From NCBI GenBank assembly GCA_030429565.1, contig JAUIFE010000020.1, positions 1-64,000 on the forward strand: DNA of 64,000 nucleotides, written 5' to 3'. Position 1 is the first letter of the stretch; every line of letters begins with the position of its first letter. This document shows positions 9,390 through 17,052 of the stretch, in pieces. The DNA is from Holophagae bacterium (GTDB lineage Bacteria; Acidobacteriota; Holophagae; Acanthopleuribacterales; Acanthopleuribacteraceae). A program made the translations under genes and the position numbers. The notes below the pieces were generated by a model that was not told where the DNA came from, did not search any database, and saw only the letters and a program-made list of their open reading frames with translations.

Positions 9390-10019
9390 TTCTCGTCTCC
9401 GTAGAAATCTTTAGGTTGTTCAATTGTGGGGTGAGGCACTTTATTGTCGGCTAAGGTACCACAGTTAATTGCGTTAATCCAACCTTTTGCTTGAAGGATC
9501 CCCAATCGGTACTAAAGATCATAATGCCAAATCTTTCCGCAACGCATGCGCACGCAATGAGGCTGTTTTTTTTGAAAAAGCAGCACTGCGAGCCCAGACC
9601 TTTATTTGTCTTACTGGAGAAACCGGCTTTTATTTTTAGCAAAGACCATTCCAATCACCCTCCTTTTTTTTGGCTAAAAGCTCAAAGCGTCACCCATCTG
9701 CCAGAACAAATATGAATTCAAGCACTTAGATTTTCGGTATTTTTCTTCCCGCAACGAACCCTTCGAAAAAAAACCGGCCGTCCAGCGCCCGTACTCGCTG
9801 TCTCCTCTTCCGAGACGTTCGTGGCTTCATCCCACCCGTCAAACTTGGGCAGGCTCACGGAACCTTGACCGACAACGCACCATATTAGGGTGGAAAGTAT
9901 CTCGCGGCGGCTTTGGTCGCGCCCCTTGCCCGCCGGCACCTTTCGTGCTACACATGTCTCACCGCCGCCCCCGCCCAACAACCATCCCACGCCGCGCCCC
10001 GGCACCTTGAGGATTCACC
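9390..10019. other. Divergent intergenic region before the lasso locus
   Basis: About 630 bp between the minus-strand surface-protein gene and the plus-strand lasso operon; it must carry both promoters. A minus-strand open frame at 9718-10005 (95 aa) is Gly/Arg-rich and lacks homology or a good SD, so it is not called. No clear promoter hexamers, operator or RNA element was identified. Confidence 0.5.
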
Positions 10020-10283
10020 ATGCCGTCCATTCGTACCCACGCCGCCGTCGTCCTTCAGGAAGTCGGTGATGAAGCCGTTCTCTTGGACCTGAATTCCGGT
10101 ACTTATTACGAGCTCAACCCCATGGCCCGCCGCATCATTGAGTTACTCAATGAAAGCGGCGATCCCGTCCAGGTGGCCGCCGCCCTCGAGCAGGAGTACG
10201 CGGTGCAGCCGGACGAGCTAAGCGCCGATCTGCGCACCTTATTGGAACAACTCGAATCCAACGGCTTGCTGCAAACCACGTGA
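10020..10283 (+). CDS. Lasso peptide RRE protein B1 (PqqD-like)
   Basis: 87-aa PqqD-fold RiPP recognition element. In lasso-peptide pathways this small protein binds the precursor leader and hands it to the B2 protease. Family features: LDLNSGTYYELNPMARRI (about residues 21-38; the D-L-x-S/T-G-x-Y-Y-x-L-N core), then an acidic helix with LEQEY and a C-terminal LLEQLESNGLL helix. It starts ATG with GAGG eight nt upstream and is followed after 12 nt by the cyclase gene. PqqD-like proteins serve other RiPPs too; the adjoining Asn-synthetase-like cyclase, precursor, kinase and B2 gene make the lasso assignment firm. Confidence 0.9.
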   Translation: MPSIRTHAAVVLQEVGDEAVLLDLNSGTYYELNPMARRIIELLNESGDPVQVAAALEQEYAVQPDELSADLRTLLEQLESNGLLQTT

Positions 10284-10295
10284 TCCGCAGCCACC

Positions 10296-12101
10296 ATGCG
10301 TGAACCCGTCGCCCTACTCGGTGCAACCACGGCACAAGACAAGGCTCAGCGTGCGGCCCTAAGCAGAGGCCTGTTGACACCGGCCGACGCACGCATTCTC
10401 GCGACCCGTGACCACGGGGACGCCTTTTTCCAAGCGGCGGGTCACGCGCGTCTGGCCGCTTGGCTTGATTTGCCGGCCATGTTTGGCACAGCCGGCGAAA
10501 CTCGGGTCCTCGTCGATTTGGACGACGGCCGCCAAAACTTGTTGCGACAACGGTTGCAGGATGAGCACAGCAAGGTTGCCGACCTGGTTGCGCGCGCCTT
10601 CTCGCGTTTCGGTCTGGGGCTCGGCAATTTGATGCGCGGCGCCTACACGATCATTATTTGGGACGGCCGCCGGCACCAACTCTCGCTGGCACTGGACCCC
10701 ATGGGCGGCAAAACGCTGTACTACACCCAACGCGAATCAGGCGGTTTCGCTGTTGCGGGCCAGGCGCGCACCCTGAACCATTTGCCCGGCAACCGGCCGC
10801 CGGACCCACGCGCCACCCTGATGTGGTGCCTCAATGAATACGACACGCGTTTCAGCATGTGGCAAGGCATTACCGGCTTACGGCCGGGTGAATGGCTCAC
10901 CCTGGCGCAAGCCGGTGTGGTGCAACAACGACGTTTTGCGATCCCACGCAGCCCAACCCGCACTTTTGATGCCGCCGGCTGGTGGCGAACACTTGAAACC
11001 ATCGTTCGTGAAAAAGCACCGGACCCTGCCTCGACCCATAGCATGTTAAGCGGCGGCCTGGATTCAACCTGCGTAGCGGCAACCTATCGTGCCGCAACAG
11101 GGACAGCACCCGCCTGTCACGCTTACGCCTTCGCAAACCTGCAAGATTGCGCGGAGCAAAGCTGGAGTCAAGCCAGTGCCGCCCAACTCGGCGCTCCATT
11201 AATAATGTATGCCGCCGAAGACTATCCGGTATTCCATCGCTTAAGCGAGGCGGACAAACCGGAAAATCCGTTCCAAAGCGGCACGTTACTCGAACACGCG
11301 ATATTGCGCCGGGTGCGTGCTGAAAACGGTTTATTCCTAATGACGGGCCACGGCGGCGACTCATTGTTCACCAATCCGGCGACGGCCCTGATCAGCGGCA
11401 AACCCTGGGCACGCCCAAGCGGCAGGACGCAAAGTAGCGCCGCCAAAGCCAAACGTCTGTGGCAAGTCTGGCTGGCACATTGGCAACCCAACAGCCTCCA
11501 ACGCTACCGCGCCCGGCGGCGCGGCCACTGGCGACGGCAACCAGCCTGGCTGCGGACGGAAGCACTTCAGGCGGCGGATCCCTGGTCCTGGCTAGACCAA
11601 ATGCCGCTGAGATCCAGCCTTGATCCACTTACCTTCTCTCTACACACCCGGTTAACCCGCGATGCCGCCGGAGTGCGTCGCGCTATTCATTGGTACAATC
11701 GTGCGGGCCTCATGCACGGCGTCAAAGTGGTCCATCCACTTTTCGATGAACGTTTGGCCGATTGGGTCTTGCACATCAGCCGCCGCCAATGGCAAACAGC
11801 GCAACAACCGAAGGGTTTGCTGCGGCGACTGCTGGGGGAACGCTTCGGCCTCGAGGTCGTTCATCGCTTGGAAAAACCGACACTTACGGCGTATTACCAT
11901 GCAAGCCTGGAACGCGAGCAGGCCTTTCTAAAGGAACAGAGTCACATTTGGTCGGCCCAGGGTGTCCCCTGGTTCGACGCGGCATGTTTTGCAAGAACGG
12001 TTACCGAGTACTGCAATGGACAACCGCCCTACCCACCAGCCGATTTTTTGGCGGCGGCCTGGTTTTTAGTTTGGTACCATCGAGATTTTTATTCAAATTA
12101 G
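10296..12101 (+). CDS. Lasso peptide macrolactam synthetase (asparagine-synthase-like, C protein)
   Basis: 601 aa. Lasso cyclases use ATP to adenylate a ring Asp/Glu side chain, which the new N-terminal amine of the core peptide then attacks to close the isopeptide ring around the tail. The N-terminal third resembles the class II glutaminase fold of asparagine synthetase without the catalytic Cys2 (it starts MREPVALLG). The synthetase domain carries the PP-loop SMLSGGLDST at about residues 249-258, and MTGHGGDSLF (about 349) is the second conserved site. The gene follows B1 after 12 nt, with no strong SD visible, so translational coupling is possible. A 270-nt gap separates it from the precursor gene. 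Confidence 0.92.
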   Translation: MREPVALLGATTAQDKAQRAALSRGLLTPADARILATRDHGDAFFQAAGHARLAAWLDLPAMFGTAGETRVLVDLDDGRQNLLRQRLQDEHSKVADLVARAFSRFGLGLGNLMRGAYTIIIWDGRRHQLSLALDPMGGKTLYYTQRESGGFAVAGQARTLNHLPGNRPPDPRATLMWCLNEYDTRFSMWQGITGLRPGEWLTLAQAGVVQQRRFAIPRSPTRTFDAAGWWRTLETIVREKAPDPASTHSMLSGGLDSTCVAATYRAATGTAPACHAYAFANLQDCAEQSWSQASAAQLGAPLIMYAAEDYPVFHRLSEADKPENPFQSGTLLEHAILRRVRAENGLFLMTGHGGDSLFTNPATALISGKPWARPSGRTQSSAAKAKRLWQVWLAHWQPNSLQRYRARRRGHWRRQPAWLRTEALQAADPWSWLDQMPLRSSLDPLTFSLHTRLTRDAAGVRRAIHWYNRAGLMHGVKVVHPLFDERLADWVLHISRRQWQTAQQPKGLLRRLLGERFGLEVVHRLEKPTLTAYYHASLEREQAFLKEQSHIWSAQGVPWFDAACFARTVTEYCNGQPPYPPADFLAAAWFLVWYHRDFYSN

Positions 12102-12371
12102 CCACGGGAGTGTTAAGATACGCCACACACTTGTTAAAAATCGAGCCATGCAACTTTTTCCGTGTGACAGGTCGTCACACCAAAAGATTGTTTCTTGGGT
12201 TAAAGTTTGCCAGACAGGATTCCGAAAAGAGTGATATCGCCACCAACGAAATCAACTCCGGCATGTAAACCCTTTAATCCGGCCTCGAATCTCAGGGTGA
12301 CAACCGCTAATTCCAAGAGAGAACGCTTTTAATTCAAGCAATTACACTTTTTTGCTCAACGATGGGAGAAA
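12102..12371 (+). other. Leader region between cyclase and lasso precursor
   Basis: 270 nt without a credible reading frame, AT-richer than its surroundings. It holds an inverted repeat at 12162-12180 and ends in GGGAGAAA, the ribosome site of the precursor. A separate promoter for the precursor is plausible here, but no good -35/-10 pair was found. Confidence 0.5.
12162..12180. repeat. Perfect inverted repeat upstream of the lasso precursor
   Basis: GTGTGAC-AGGTC-GTCACAC: 7-bp arms, 5-nt loop, 191 nt before the precursor start. It could be an operator (its TGTGAC half-site resembles CRP/FNR-family sites) or an RNA hairpin. There is no T tract after it, so it is not an intrinsic terminator. 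Confidence 0.5.
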
Positions 12372-12548
12372 ATGATGAACGTCGAACAAAAGCAAGCCAA
12401 TCAACATGACGCGAACCTCACGGTATCCAAAAAACCCTATGAGAAACCCGTTATGGTATGTCGCGGCGATGTCGCCGAGCTGACCCTAGCAGGCTTTAAC
12501 GCCGGCTCCGATAGCCAGGCCACGGGCGATTTTGTTATCGCCTCCTGA
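12372..12548 (+). CDS. Lasso peptide precursor (A)
   Basis: 58 aa, starting at tandem ATG codons (12372, 12375) after GGGAGAAA. The leader has Y23-x2-P26-x-M28-x3-G32-x5-T38, matching the lasso leader motif Y-x2-P-x-L-x3-G-x5-T in every spacing, with Met for Leu. The conserved Thr is the penultimate leader residue, so cleavage falls after L39. The predicted core is AGFNAGSDSQATGDFVIAS (19 aa). Ring closure is predicted between the Ala1 amine and the Asp8 side chain; no Cys in the core, so a class II lasso. The last residue is Ser, the known phosphorylation site in kinase-associated lasso peptides such as paeninodin. The 3' end overlaps the kinase gene by 17 nt. Ring size and cleavage site are inferred. 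Confidence 0.88.
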   Translation: MMNVEQKQANQHDANLTVSKKPYEKPVMVCRGDVAELTLAGFNAGSDSQATGDFVIAS

Positions 12549-13500
12549 TACGTTTCATTATTTTTTTCATGGATTCCATGTAGCCGGGACAATTGACCTG
12601 GGCTTACCTCCGACAGAAACGACGTCACCCGTTTCTTGTGTGATCGGCCTTCAGAAAGAGATACCTTTAAAGAGCACACCCTTTTGGGTGAGCTCTTTTT
12701 CTTTGTCTGATGGTACGCCCCAACTACAGTTGTTCCGTCAAAACGATGACGTCGTCTTGCGTGTGGCCCGCGCCGGCACCTTCCTCATTCGCCGATCCGG
12801 GATTCAATTCGCAAGCAGCGGCGACATAAGCCCCGTACCCTACCTGCTGGGTCGTGTGTTTGCACTGTGGTTGGAACTATTCCACATGCCGGTCCTGCAC
12901 GGCGCGACCTTGCTCATCAACGGCGGCGCCCACGGGTTTCTCGGTCACAGCGGTGCCGGGAAATCGACGCTAACCGGCTACCTCAATAACGAAGGTTACC
13001 CACTCATCACCGACGACCTGACGCCGCTCGAAGCCGAAGGATCGAGATTTCGGATACAGCCCGGGATTCCGATCTCGCGCATGTGGCCGGAATTTGGCCG
13101 GCAATTTTACGGCGAAGCCTTTACGAGCTTTTCTAAAGTTCACCCCGAGATTGAGAAACGCCGCGTGCCGGCGGTGGTTCAAGGGCGTCCTCGCTTCGCT
13201 GAAGCGCCGGCCCCGCTGCAATCGCTGTTTCTGCTGGAACGCGACCCAACCTGTCCCCAAGCAGCGGTGGTGGCCCTGAGTCCGGCCCAAGCCTTGGTTC
13301 AGCTAGCCAACGCCAGCAGTATTTTTTTGGAAATCAACGCACTGGGCTTACAAGCCAAACGCCTGAAAACGCTGGCCAGGGTTGTGGAGAACACGAACGT
13401 CTACCAACTGCGATACGGCAACGGAATGGCGGCCTTATCCCAAGTGAAAACACAAATAGCAAGCTGCCTGAGCGGCAGTCCCACAGGCGCTTCGGTTTAA
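12532..13500 (+). CDS. HPr-kinase-like kinase, probable lasso peptide Ser kinase
   Basis: 322 aa, starting TTG inside the 3' end of the precursor gene; no in-frame ATG lies early, and the N-terminal region (FHYFFHGFHVAGTIDLGLP) matches the usual beginning of HprK-like RiPP kinases. The P-loop GFLGHSGAGKST is at about residues 136-147, followed by the HprK-type LITDDLTPLE. Homologues in other lasso clusters (ThcoK, PadeK types) phosphorylate the C-terminal Ser of the precursor. The precursor here does end in Ser. The gene contains a strong terminator-like hairpin near codons 46-58, and its TAA overlaps the TAA of the convergent B2 gene within one TTAA. Substrate is inferred from context. Confidence 0.85.
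   Translation: MLSPPDTFHYFFHGFHVAGTIDLGLPPTETTSPVSCVIGLQKEIPLKSTPFWVSSFSLSDGTPQLQLFRQNDDVVLRVARAGTFLIRRSGIQFASSGDISPVPYLLGRVFALWLELFHMPVLHGATLLINGGAHGFLGHSGAGKSTLTGYLNNEGYPLITDDLTPLEAEGSRFRIQPGIPISRMWPEFGRQFYGEAFTSFSKVHPEIEKRRVPAVVQGRPRFAEAPAPLQSLFLLERDPTCPQAAVVALSPAQALVQLANASSIFLEINALGLQAKRLKTLARVVENTNVYQLRYGNGMAALSQVKTQIASCLSGSPTGASV
12669..12705 (+). terminator. Intrinsic-terminator hairpin inside the kinase reading frame
   Basis: AAAGAGC-A-CACCC-TTTT-GGGTG-A-GCTCTTT followed by TTCTTTG: a 12-bp stem with a single A-A mismatch, a TTTT loop and a T-rich tail from 12696. It lies about 120 nt after the precursor stop but within the kinase frame. If active, most transcripts would end after the precursor, raising the precursor-to-enzyme ratio. 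Structure is seen directly; function is inferred. Confidence 0.7.
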
Positions 13501-13958
13501 CCGGCGTGGCCTCGCGGCGAAAAGCAAGCGGTTGGCACAAAACGCTCATAGCCATCGCTACCGGTCACAAATTGCTGATCACACACCAACCAAGCGTGGG
13601 CTTCCATGGCTTGCTGCGGCTCCTTGGCCACACCGAGCCAGACATAGGCCGCCAAGCCACGGCGTGCCAACATGGCACGGCCCGCCAAAGCTTGAACCAG
13701 ACACAGACTTTGCCACGGCACGTGGCGGGCGCAACGACGAATCGCCTCAGCCACGTGGCGAATGACGGGTTCGCGCGGAGGTGAAACAGAAGTCGCATCC
13801 CAGGTATCAGGGACGACCCGGAGACCAAAGAAACGCAGCAAACGCTGGAAAGAAAAAAACAAAAGGGCGAGGCGCGCCACGCCGAGAAAAACAACCGCCT
13901 CGACAAAGGTCAGCCGGCGTTGCCAGCTACTCTGTTGCAGGACTTGAATTTTCCCCAC
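13497..13958 (-). CDS. Lasso peptide leader peptidase B2 (transglutaminase-like)
   Basis: 153 aa, Transglut_core3 family. In lasso biosynthesis B2 is the Cys protease that removes the leader after the Thr-x site, guided by B1. Catalytic Cys86 lies in PWQSLCLVQAL and His121 in MEAHAWL; the third residue is likely Asp127 or Asp135. The N-terminal RRLTFVEAVVFLGVARLAL segment is hydrophobic, as in many B2 proteins. Unlike B1, C, A and the kinase, it is on the minus strand, 26 nt after the dsbD stop, so it may be transcribed with dsbD. Its stop overlaps that of the kinase (TTAA, 13497-13500). Confidence 0.9.
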   Translation of the reverse strand: MGKIQVLQQSSWQRRLTFVEAVVFLGVARLALLFFSFQRLLRFFGLRVVPDTWDATSVSPPREPVIRHVAEAIRRCARHVPWQSLCLVQALAGRAMLARRGLAAYVWLGVAKEPQQAMEAHAWLVCDQQFVTGSDGYERFVPTACFSPRGHAG

Positions 13959-13984
13959 GACGCCCCCACGGGTGCCGACTGCAC

Positions 13985-16234
13985 TTAGTCGGCGCGTTTA
14001 CTTTGTTGGGTGACTTGCACGCGCGCATCTTCAAACGCATCGAGCAACATTTTTTGGGTCAGGGTTTCCGGCAAAACAATCGGGTCACCTTGTCCAGGAT
14101 AGACCACGTATAAGGGCACGCCGGCACGGTTAAAGCTTGTGAGCATTTGGGTAATATGGTCATCCTTGTTGGTGTAGTCCACTTTTACGGTATAAATTTG
14201 TTGCTCGGCGATTACCTGGCGCACCTCGGCGCGATCAATCACCAACTTTTCGTTGGCTTTACAGGTCAAGCACCATGCCGCGGTGAAATCGACAAACACA
14301 ATGCGATTGGTTTGTCGCAAATGGGCCAAGCCGGTTTCTGAATAGGGAATCCAGGCGAGTTCACGGGGCGAAGAGAAACGTTGTTCGATCTCTTGAAAGT
14401 AGGCCTCAGCACCACCCGACTCAGCTTGTTCCGCTTGCAACTCCGCTTTAATTTGAAGTCGCAACTCTTCTAGGCGACGTGTTTCGCCTTCCTTTGGATA
14501 ACGGATATCAAAGAGACTGAACATGCCCAGGTAGACGGCACCGGCGGTCACCAAGGCGGCAGCCACGAGACCGCCACGACGACGTTCGGTGAACCAGGTT
14601 TGGCCAAAAATCCAGGCGGCATAACCTAAACCGACGAGCAACGCCATGGTGCCAATCACACCATCAGGACCAGTGAGATCCATCAACACGCTAAACAGCC
14701 ACACGGCGGTCGACATCATCAGAAAACCGAGGAGGACTTTAAAGGTCAGCATCCAAGGGCCCGGCTTTGGCAGCAGCTTCACCAGACCCGGCATGTAACA
14801 CAGAGCGAGATAGGGAAAGGCTAAACCGAAGGCAATCACCTGAAAAACGACGATGATAATGAACGCATTTTGCGTCAGGGCCCAGGCATAAGCGGTACCC
14901 AACATGGGCGCGGTACAAGGTGTCGACAGCAGGGTCATTAAGGCACCCTGGAAGAAGGCCCCGGTGGCGCCTTTTTGGTTTGATAAACCGTAAAGGGCAC
15001 CGGCGTCAGGAGCGCTGATTTCGTAGACGCCCAAAAAGCTCAGGGAAAAAACGAAGATCAAAGCGGTCATGCCGATGACGAACAAAGGGTTTTGAAATTG
15101 AAAACCGACACCGATTTCGTTGCCGGCACTTTTAGCCACAACGAAGAACAAGCTGAACACCAAAAAACAGATCATGATGCCGAAGGTATAAACCCAGCCA
15201 AGTTTAATGCGGTGCCAGTGGTTTTCGCCGGCTTCTTTTACGACGGCAAACACTTTGAGGCTGAGCACAGGCAAGACACAGGGCATGAGGTTGAGAATGA
15301 TCCCACCCAAAAAAGCAAACAGCAAAATGCTCCAAAAGGAGTGATCGAGCGCATCACCGGCAGGCGCGGTGGTGTCGGCGGCGGTGGTGCCGGTCGATTC
15401 AGCCGAAATGGCGGTGCCTGTGCTCACCTGCGCTTCTGGGTAAAGCTGCAAGCGCACCGGAGCAGCAGCGGCGCCGAAATCAAAAACGCCGGAAAGCTGA
15501 GGGGCACCGGGCTTGGCATCAAAGGAACCAAAGTCAAGATCGACGACCAAACGATCCCCGTCCTGCTTGGCCTTTATTTCGTTGTGCTGCACTTCGTCGG
15601 TAAACAAGGGGAAAAAGGCGATTTTATCCGGTGTGGCACCAAGGGCTTGCGTGGTGGCGGCGTCAAAAGTCACCCGTGCTTGCCAGGTTTCTTCACCAAA
15701 AGTCCAGTCGACGGCATAACCAAAATCGCCAGTCGGTGGACGCGGCACACGGGGCACGTATTTTTCAAACAGCGGTGAAGCGACGGCTTTTGCTTCACCG
15801 ATTTTGAGCTTCAGCGAGACTTTTTGCTCGCCAGGTATGCAGCTCTCTTTGCACTCAAGCCACTTAACCAAACCTTTGAGGGTAATTTCACGGGCATTTC
15901 CGGTGTAGCGCGCGGAGGCAATGAGCAAGGTCTCGTCGTCGTAGCCATAGGTAACGTAACCAGCTTCGTCGACAAAACGCTTGGGGATGGGAAACTGCAA
16001 TGCCGAGACAGTTAAACCGTCAACAGGCTCAAGAATTAACTTGGTCGGCAAACCGGCAAAACCGGGACTTTCCCAGTAGGTGTGCCAATGGTCGCGCATG
16101 TTGAGCTGAACGCCGAGCTGGAATGGCTGATCGACAGCGACCTCGGCGCAATCGACAAGTAACTTGGCGTCCACATGCGTCGAAGCGGATAACGGCAATG
16201 ATGCCAATAACAAAAAGCAAACCCATAATTTCAT
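13985..16234 (-). CDS. dsbD: Thiol:disulfide interchange protein DsbD
   Basis: 749 aa. DsbD carries electrons from cytoplasmic thioredoxin through the inner membrane to periplasmic thiol-disulfide proteins. The start MKLWVCFLLLASLPLSAS is a signal peptide. An N-terminal periplasmic domain has a Cys pair (CKESC, about residue 130); eight membrane helices follow with LMPCVLPVLSLK and STPCTAPMLG, the two Cys-Pro motifs of the membrane relay; the C-terminal thioredoxin domain has WCLTCK (about 656). The frame is open to 16435, but the ATG at 16234 fits the signal peptide and has GGGGGAGG upstream. A TATAAT sits about 100 nt upstream. It may be cotranscribed with the lasso B2 gene. Confidence 0.9.
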   Translation of the reverse strand: MKLWVCFLLLASLPLSASTHVDAKLLVDCAEVAVDQPFQLGVQLNMRDHWHTYWESPGFAGLPTKLILEPVDGLTVSALQFPIPKRFVDEAGYVTYGYDDETLLIASARYTGNAREITLKGLVKWLECKESCIPGEQKVSLKLKIGEAKAVASPLFEKYVPRVPRPPTGDFGYAVDWTFGEETWQARVTFDAATTQALGATPDKIAFFPLFTDEVQHNEIKAKQDGDRLVVDLDFGSFDAKPGAPQLSGVFDFGAAAAPVRLQLYPEAQVSTGTAISAESTGTTAADTTAPAGDALDHSFWSILLFAFLGGIILNLMPCVLPVLSLKVFAVVKEAGENHWHRIKLGWVYTFGIMICFLVFSLFFVVAKSAGNEIGVGFQFQNPLFVIGMTALIFVFSLSFLGVYEISAPDAGALYGLSNQKGATGAFFQGALMTLLSTPCTAPMLGTAYAWALTQNAFIIIVVFQVIAFGLAFPYLALCYMPGLVKLLPKPGPWMLTFKVLLGFLMMSTAVWLFSVLMDLTGPDGVIGTMALLVGLGYAAWIFGQTWFTERRRGGLVAAALVTAGAVYLGMFSLFDIRYPKEGETRRLEELRLQIKAELQAEQAESGGAEAYFQEIEQRFSSPRELAWIPYSETGLAHLRQTNRIVFVDFTAAWCLTCKANEKLVIDRAEVRQVIAEQQIYTVKVDYTNKDDHITQMLTSFNRAGVPLYVVYPGQGDPIVLPETLTQKMLLDAFEDARVQVTQQSKRAD

Positions 16235-16331
16235 TAGTTCGTGTCCTCCCCCAAAACCGCCACGGCGAAACGGAGCCTTGTCCCGGATGGCGAACCCCTG
16301 AACAACAACGCTTCCCACCGCCTCGCACTTT

Positions 16332-16337
16332 ATTATA
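16332..16337 (-). promoter_or_regulatory. Possible -10 element for dsbD
   Basis: Perfect TATAAT on the minus strand about 98 nt upstream of the dsbD start, in the gap after bioD. The -35 position shows only a weak match (GAATGG), so the call rests on the -10 hexamer alone. Confidence 0.35.
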
Positions 16338-16431
16338 CGCAAGGAACGCCAAAGCCATTCCCGCTTTACTAAAATGTAATCGATCAAAATGGACGCGGCA
16401 CCCGAGGGCCACGTGGAATCCAAGCCCGGGA

Positions 16432-17052
16432 TCACCCGGTAATAGGCCTTAGGTCAAACATAGCTCGTAGCCGCGGCATGTCGGCCGGCGTCCAGGGCGG
16501 ATCGCGAAGCGGCAACCTGCCCAAGATGGGAACCGCCCCAAAGTGAACCAGGTCCTGCTCGTTTTCCGAATGCGGCTCCCCGACCAAAACCAAACCCAAA
16601 CAGGGAACAGCACGTGCTTTGAGCATGGCTAAACTTAGCAAGGTGTGGTTGAGCGTTCCCAATCCAGAACGGGCAACCAACACGGCGGGCAATCCCAACT
16701 GCACCATTAGGTCGATCATGAGCTCCCGTTCATTAAGCGGCACCATCAAGCCGCCGGCACCTTCAACCAACAGCGGGCCGTTTACCTCGGGCAAGCTGAA
16801 ATCGGCAAGACCAAGGCGGCGTCCTTCCCGGCGGGCGGCCTGGTTTGGCGACATCGGTGCTTGCAAACAATGGCGCTCCGGCAAAAGCCGGGCGGCGGGC
16901 ACCCAGCCGGCGACGGTTTGACGATCAGTGGTTGGCACGGTACCGGCTTGCACGGGCTTCCAGTAGTAAGCCTCAAGCAGTGCCGATAAAACACAAGACA
17001 CCAGGGTTTTACCCACATCTGTATCAGTACCTGTAACAAAAACTTTAACCAT
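16432..17052 (-). CDS. bioD: Dethiobiotin synthetase BioD
   Basis: 206 aa. ATP-dependent closure of the ureido ring of dethiobiotin from 7,8-diaminopelargonic acid and CO2, cytoplasmic. P-loop VTGTDTDVGKT lies at residues 6-16; WKPVQAG (about 31-37) carries the catalytic Lys; VEGAGGLMVPLNE is the family's third motif. The ATG overlaps the end of bioF by 8 nt, so translation is likely coupled. It is the last gene of bioB-bioF-bioD. Confidence 0.94.
   Translation of the reverse strand: MVKVFVTGTDTDVGKTLVSCVLSALLEAYYWKPVQAGTVPTTDRQTVAGWVPAARLLPERHCLQAPMSPNQAARREGRRLGLADFSLPEVNGPLLVEGAGGLMVPLNERELMIDLMVQLGLPAVLVARSGLGTLNHTLLSLAMLKARAVPCLGLVLVGEPHSENEQDLVHFGAVPILGRLPLRDPPWTPADMPRLRAMFDLRPITG

Noticed and set aside
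9718..10005. Minus-strand frame of 95 aa before the lasso operon
   Set aside because: Gly/Arg-rich composition, no SD, no similarity, lies in a promoter region.
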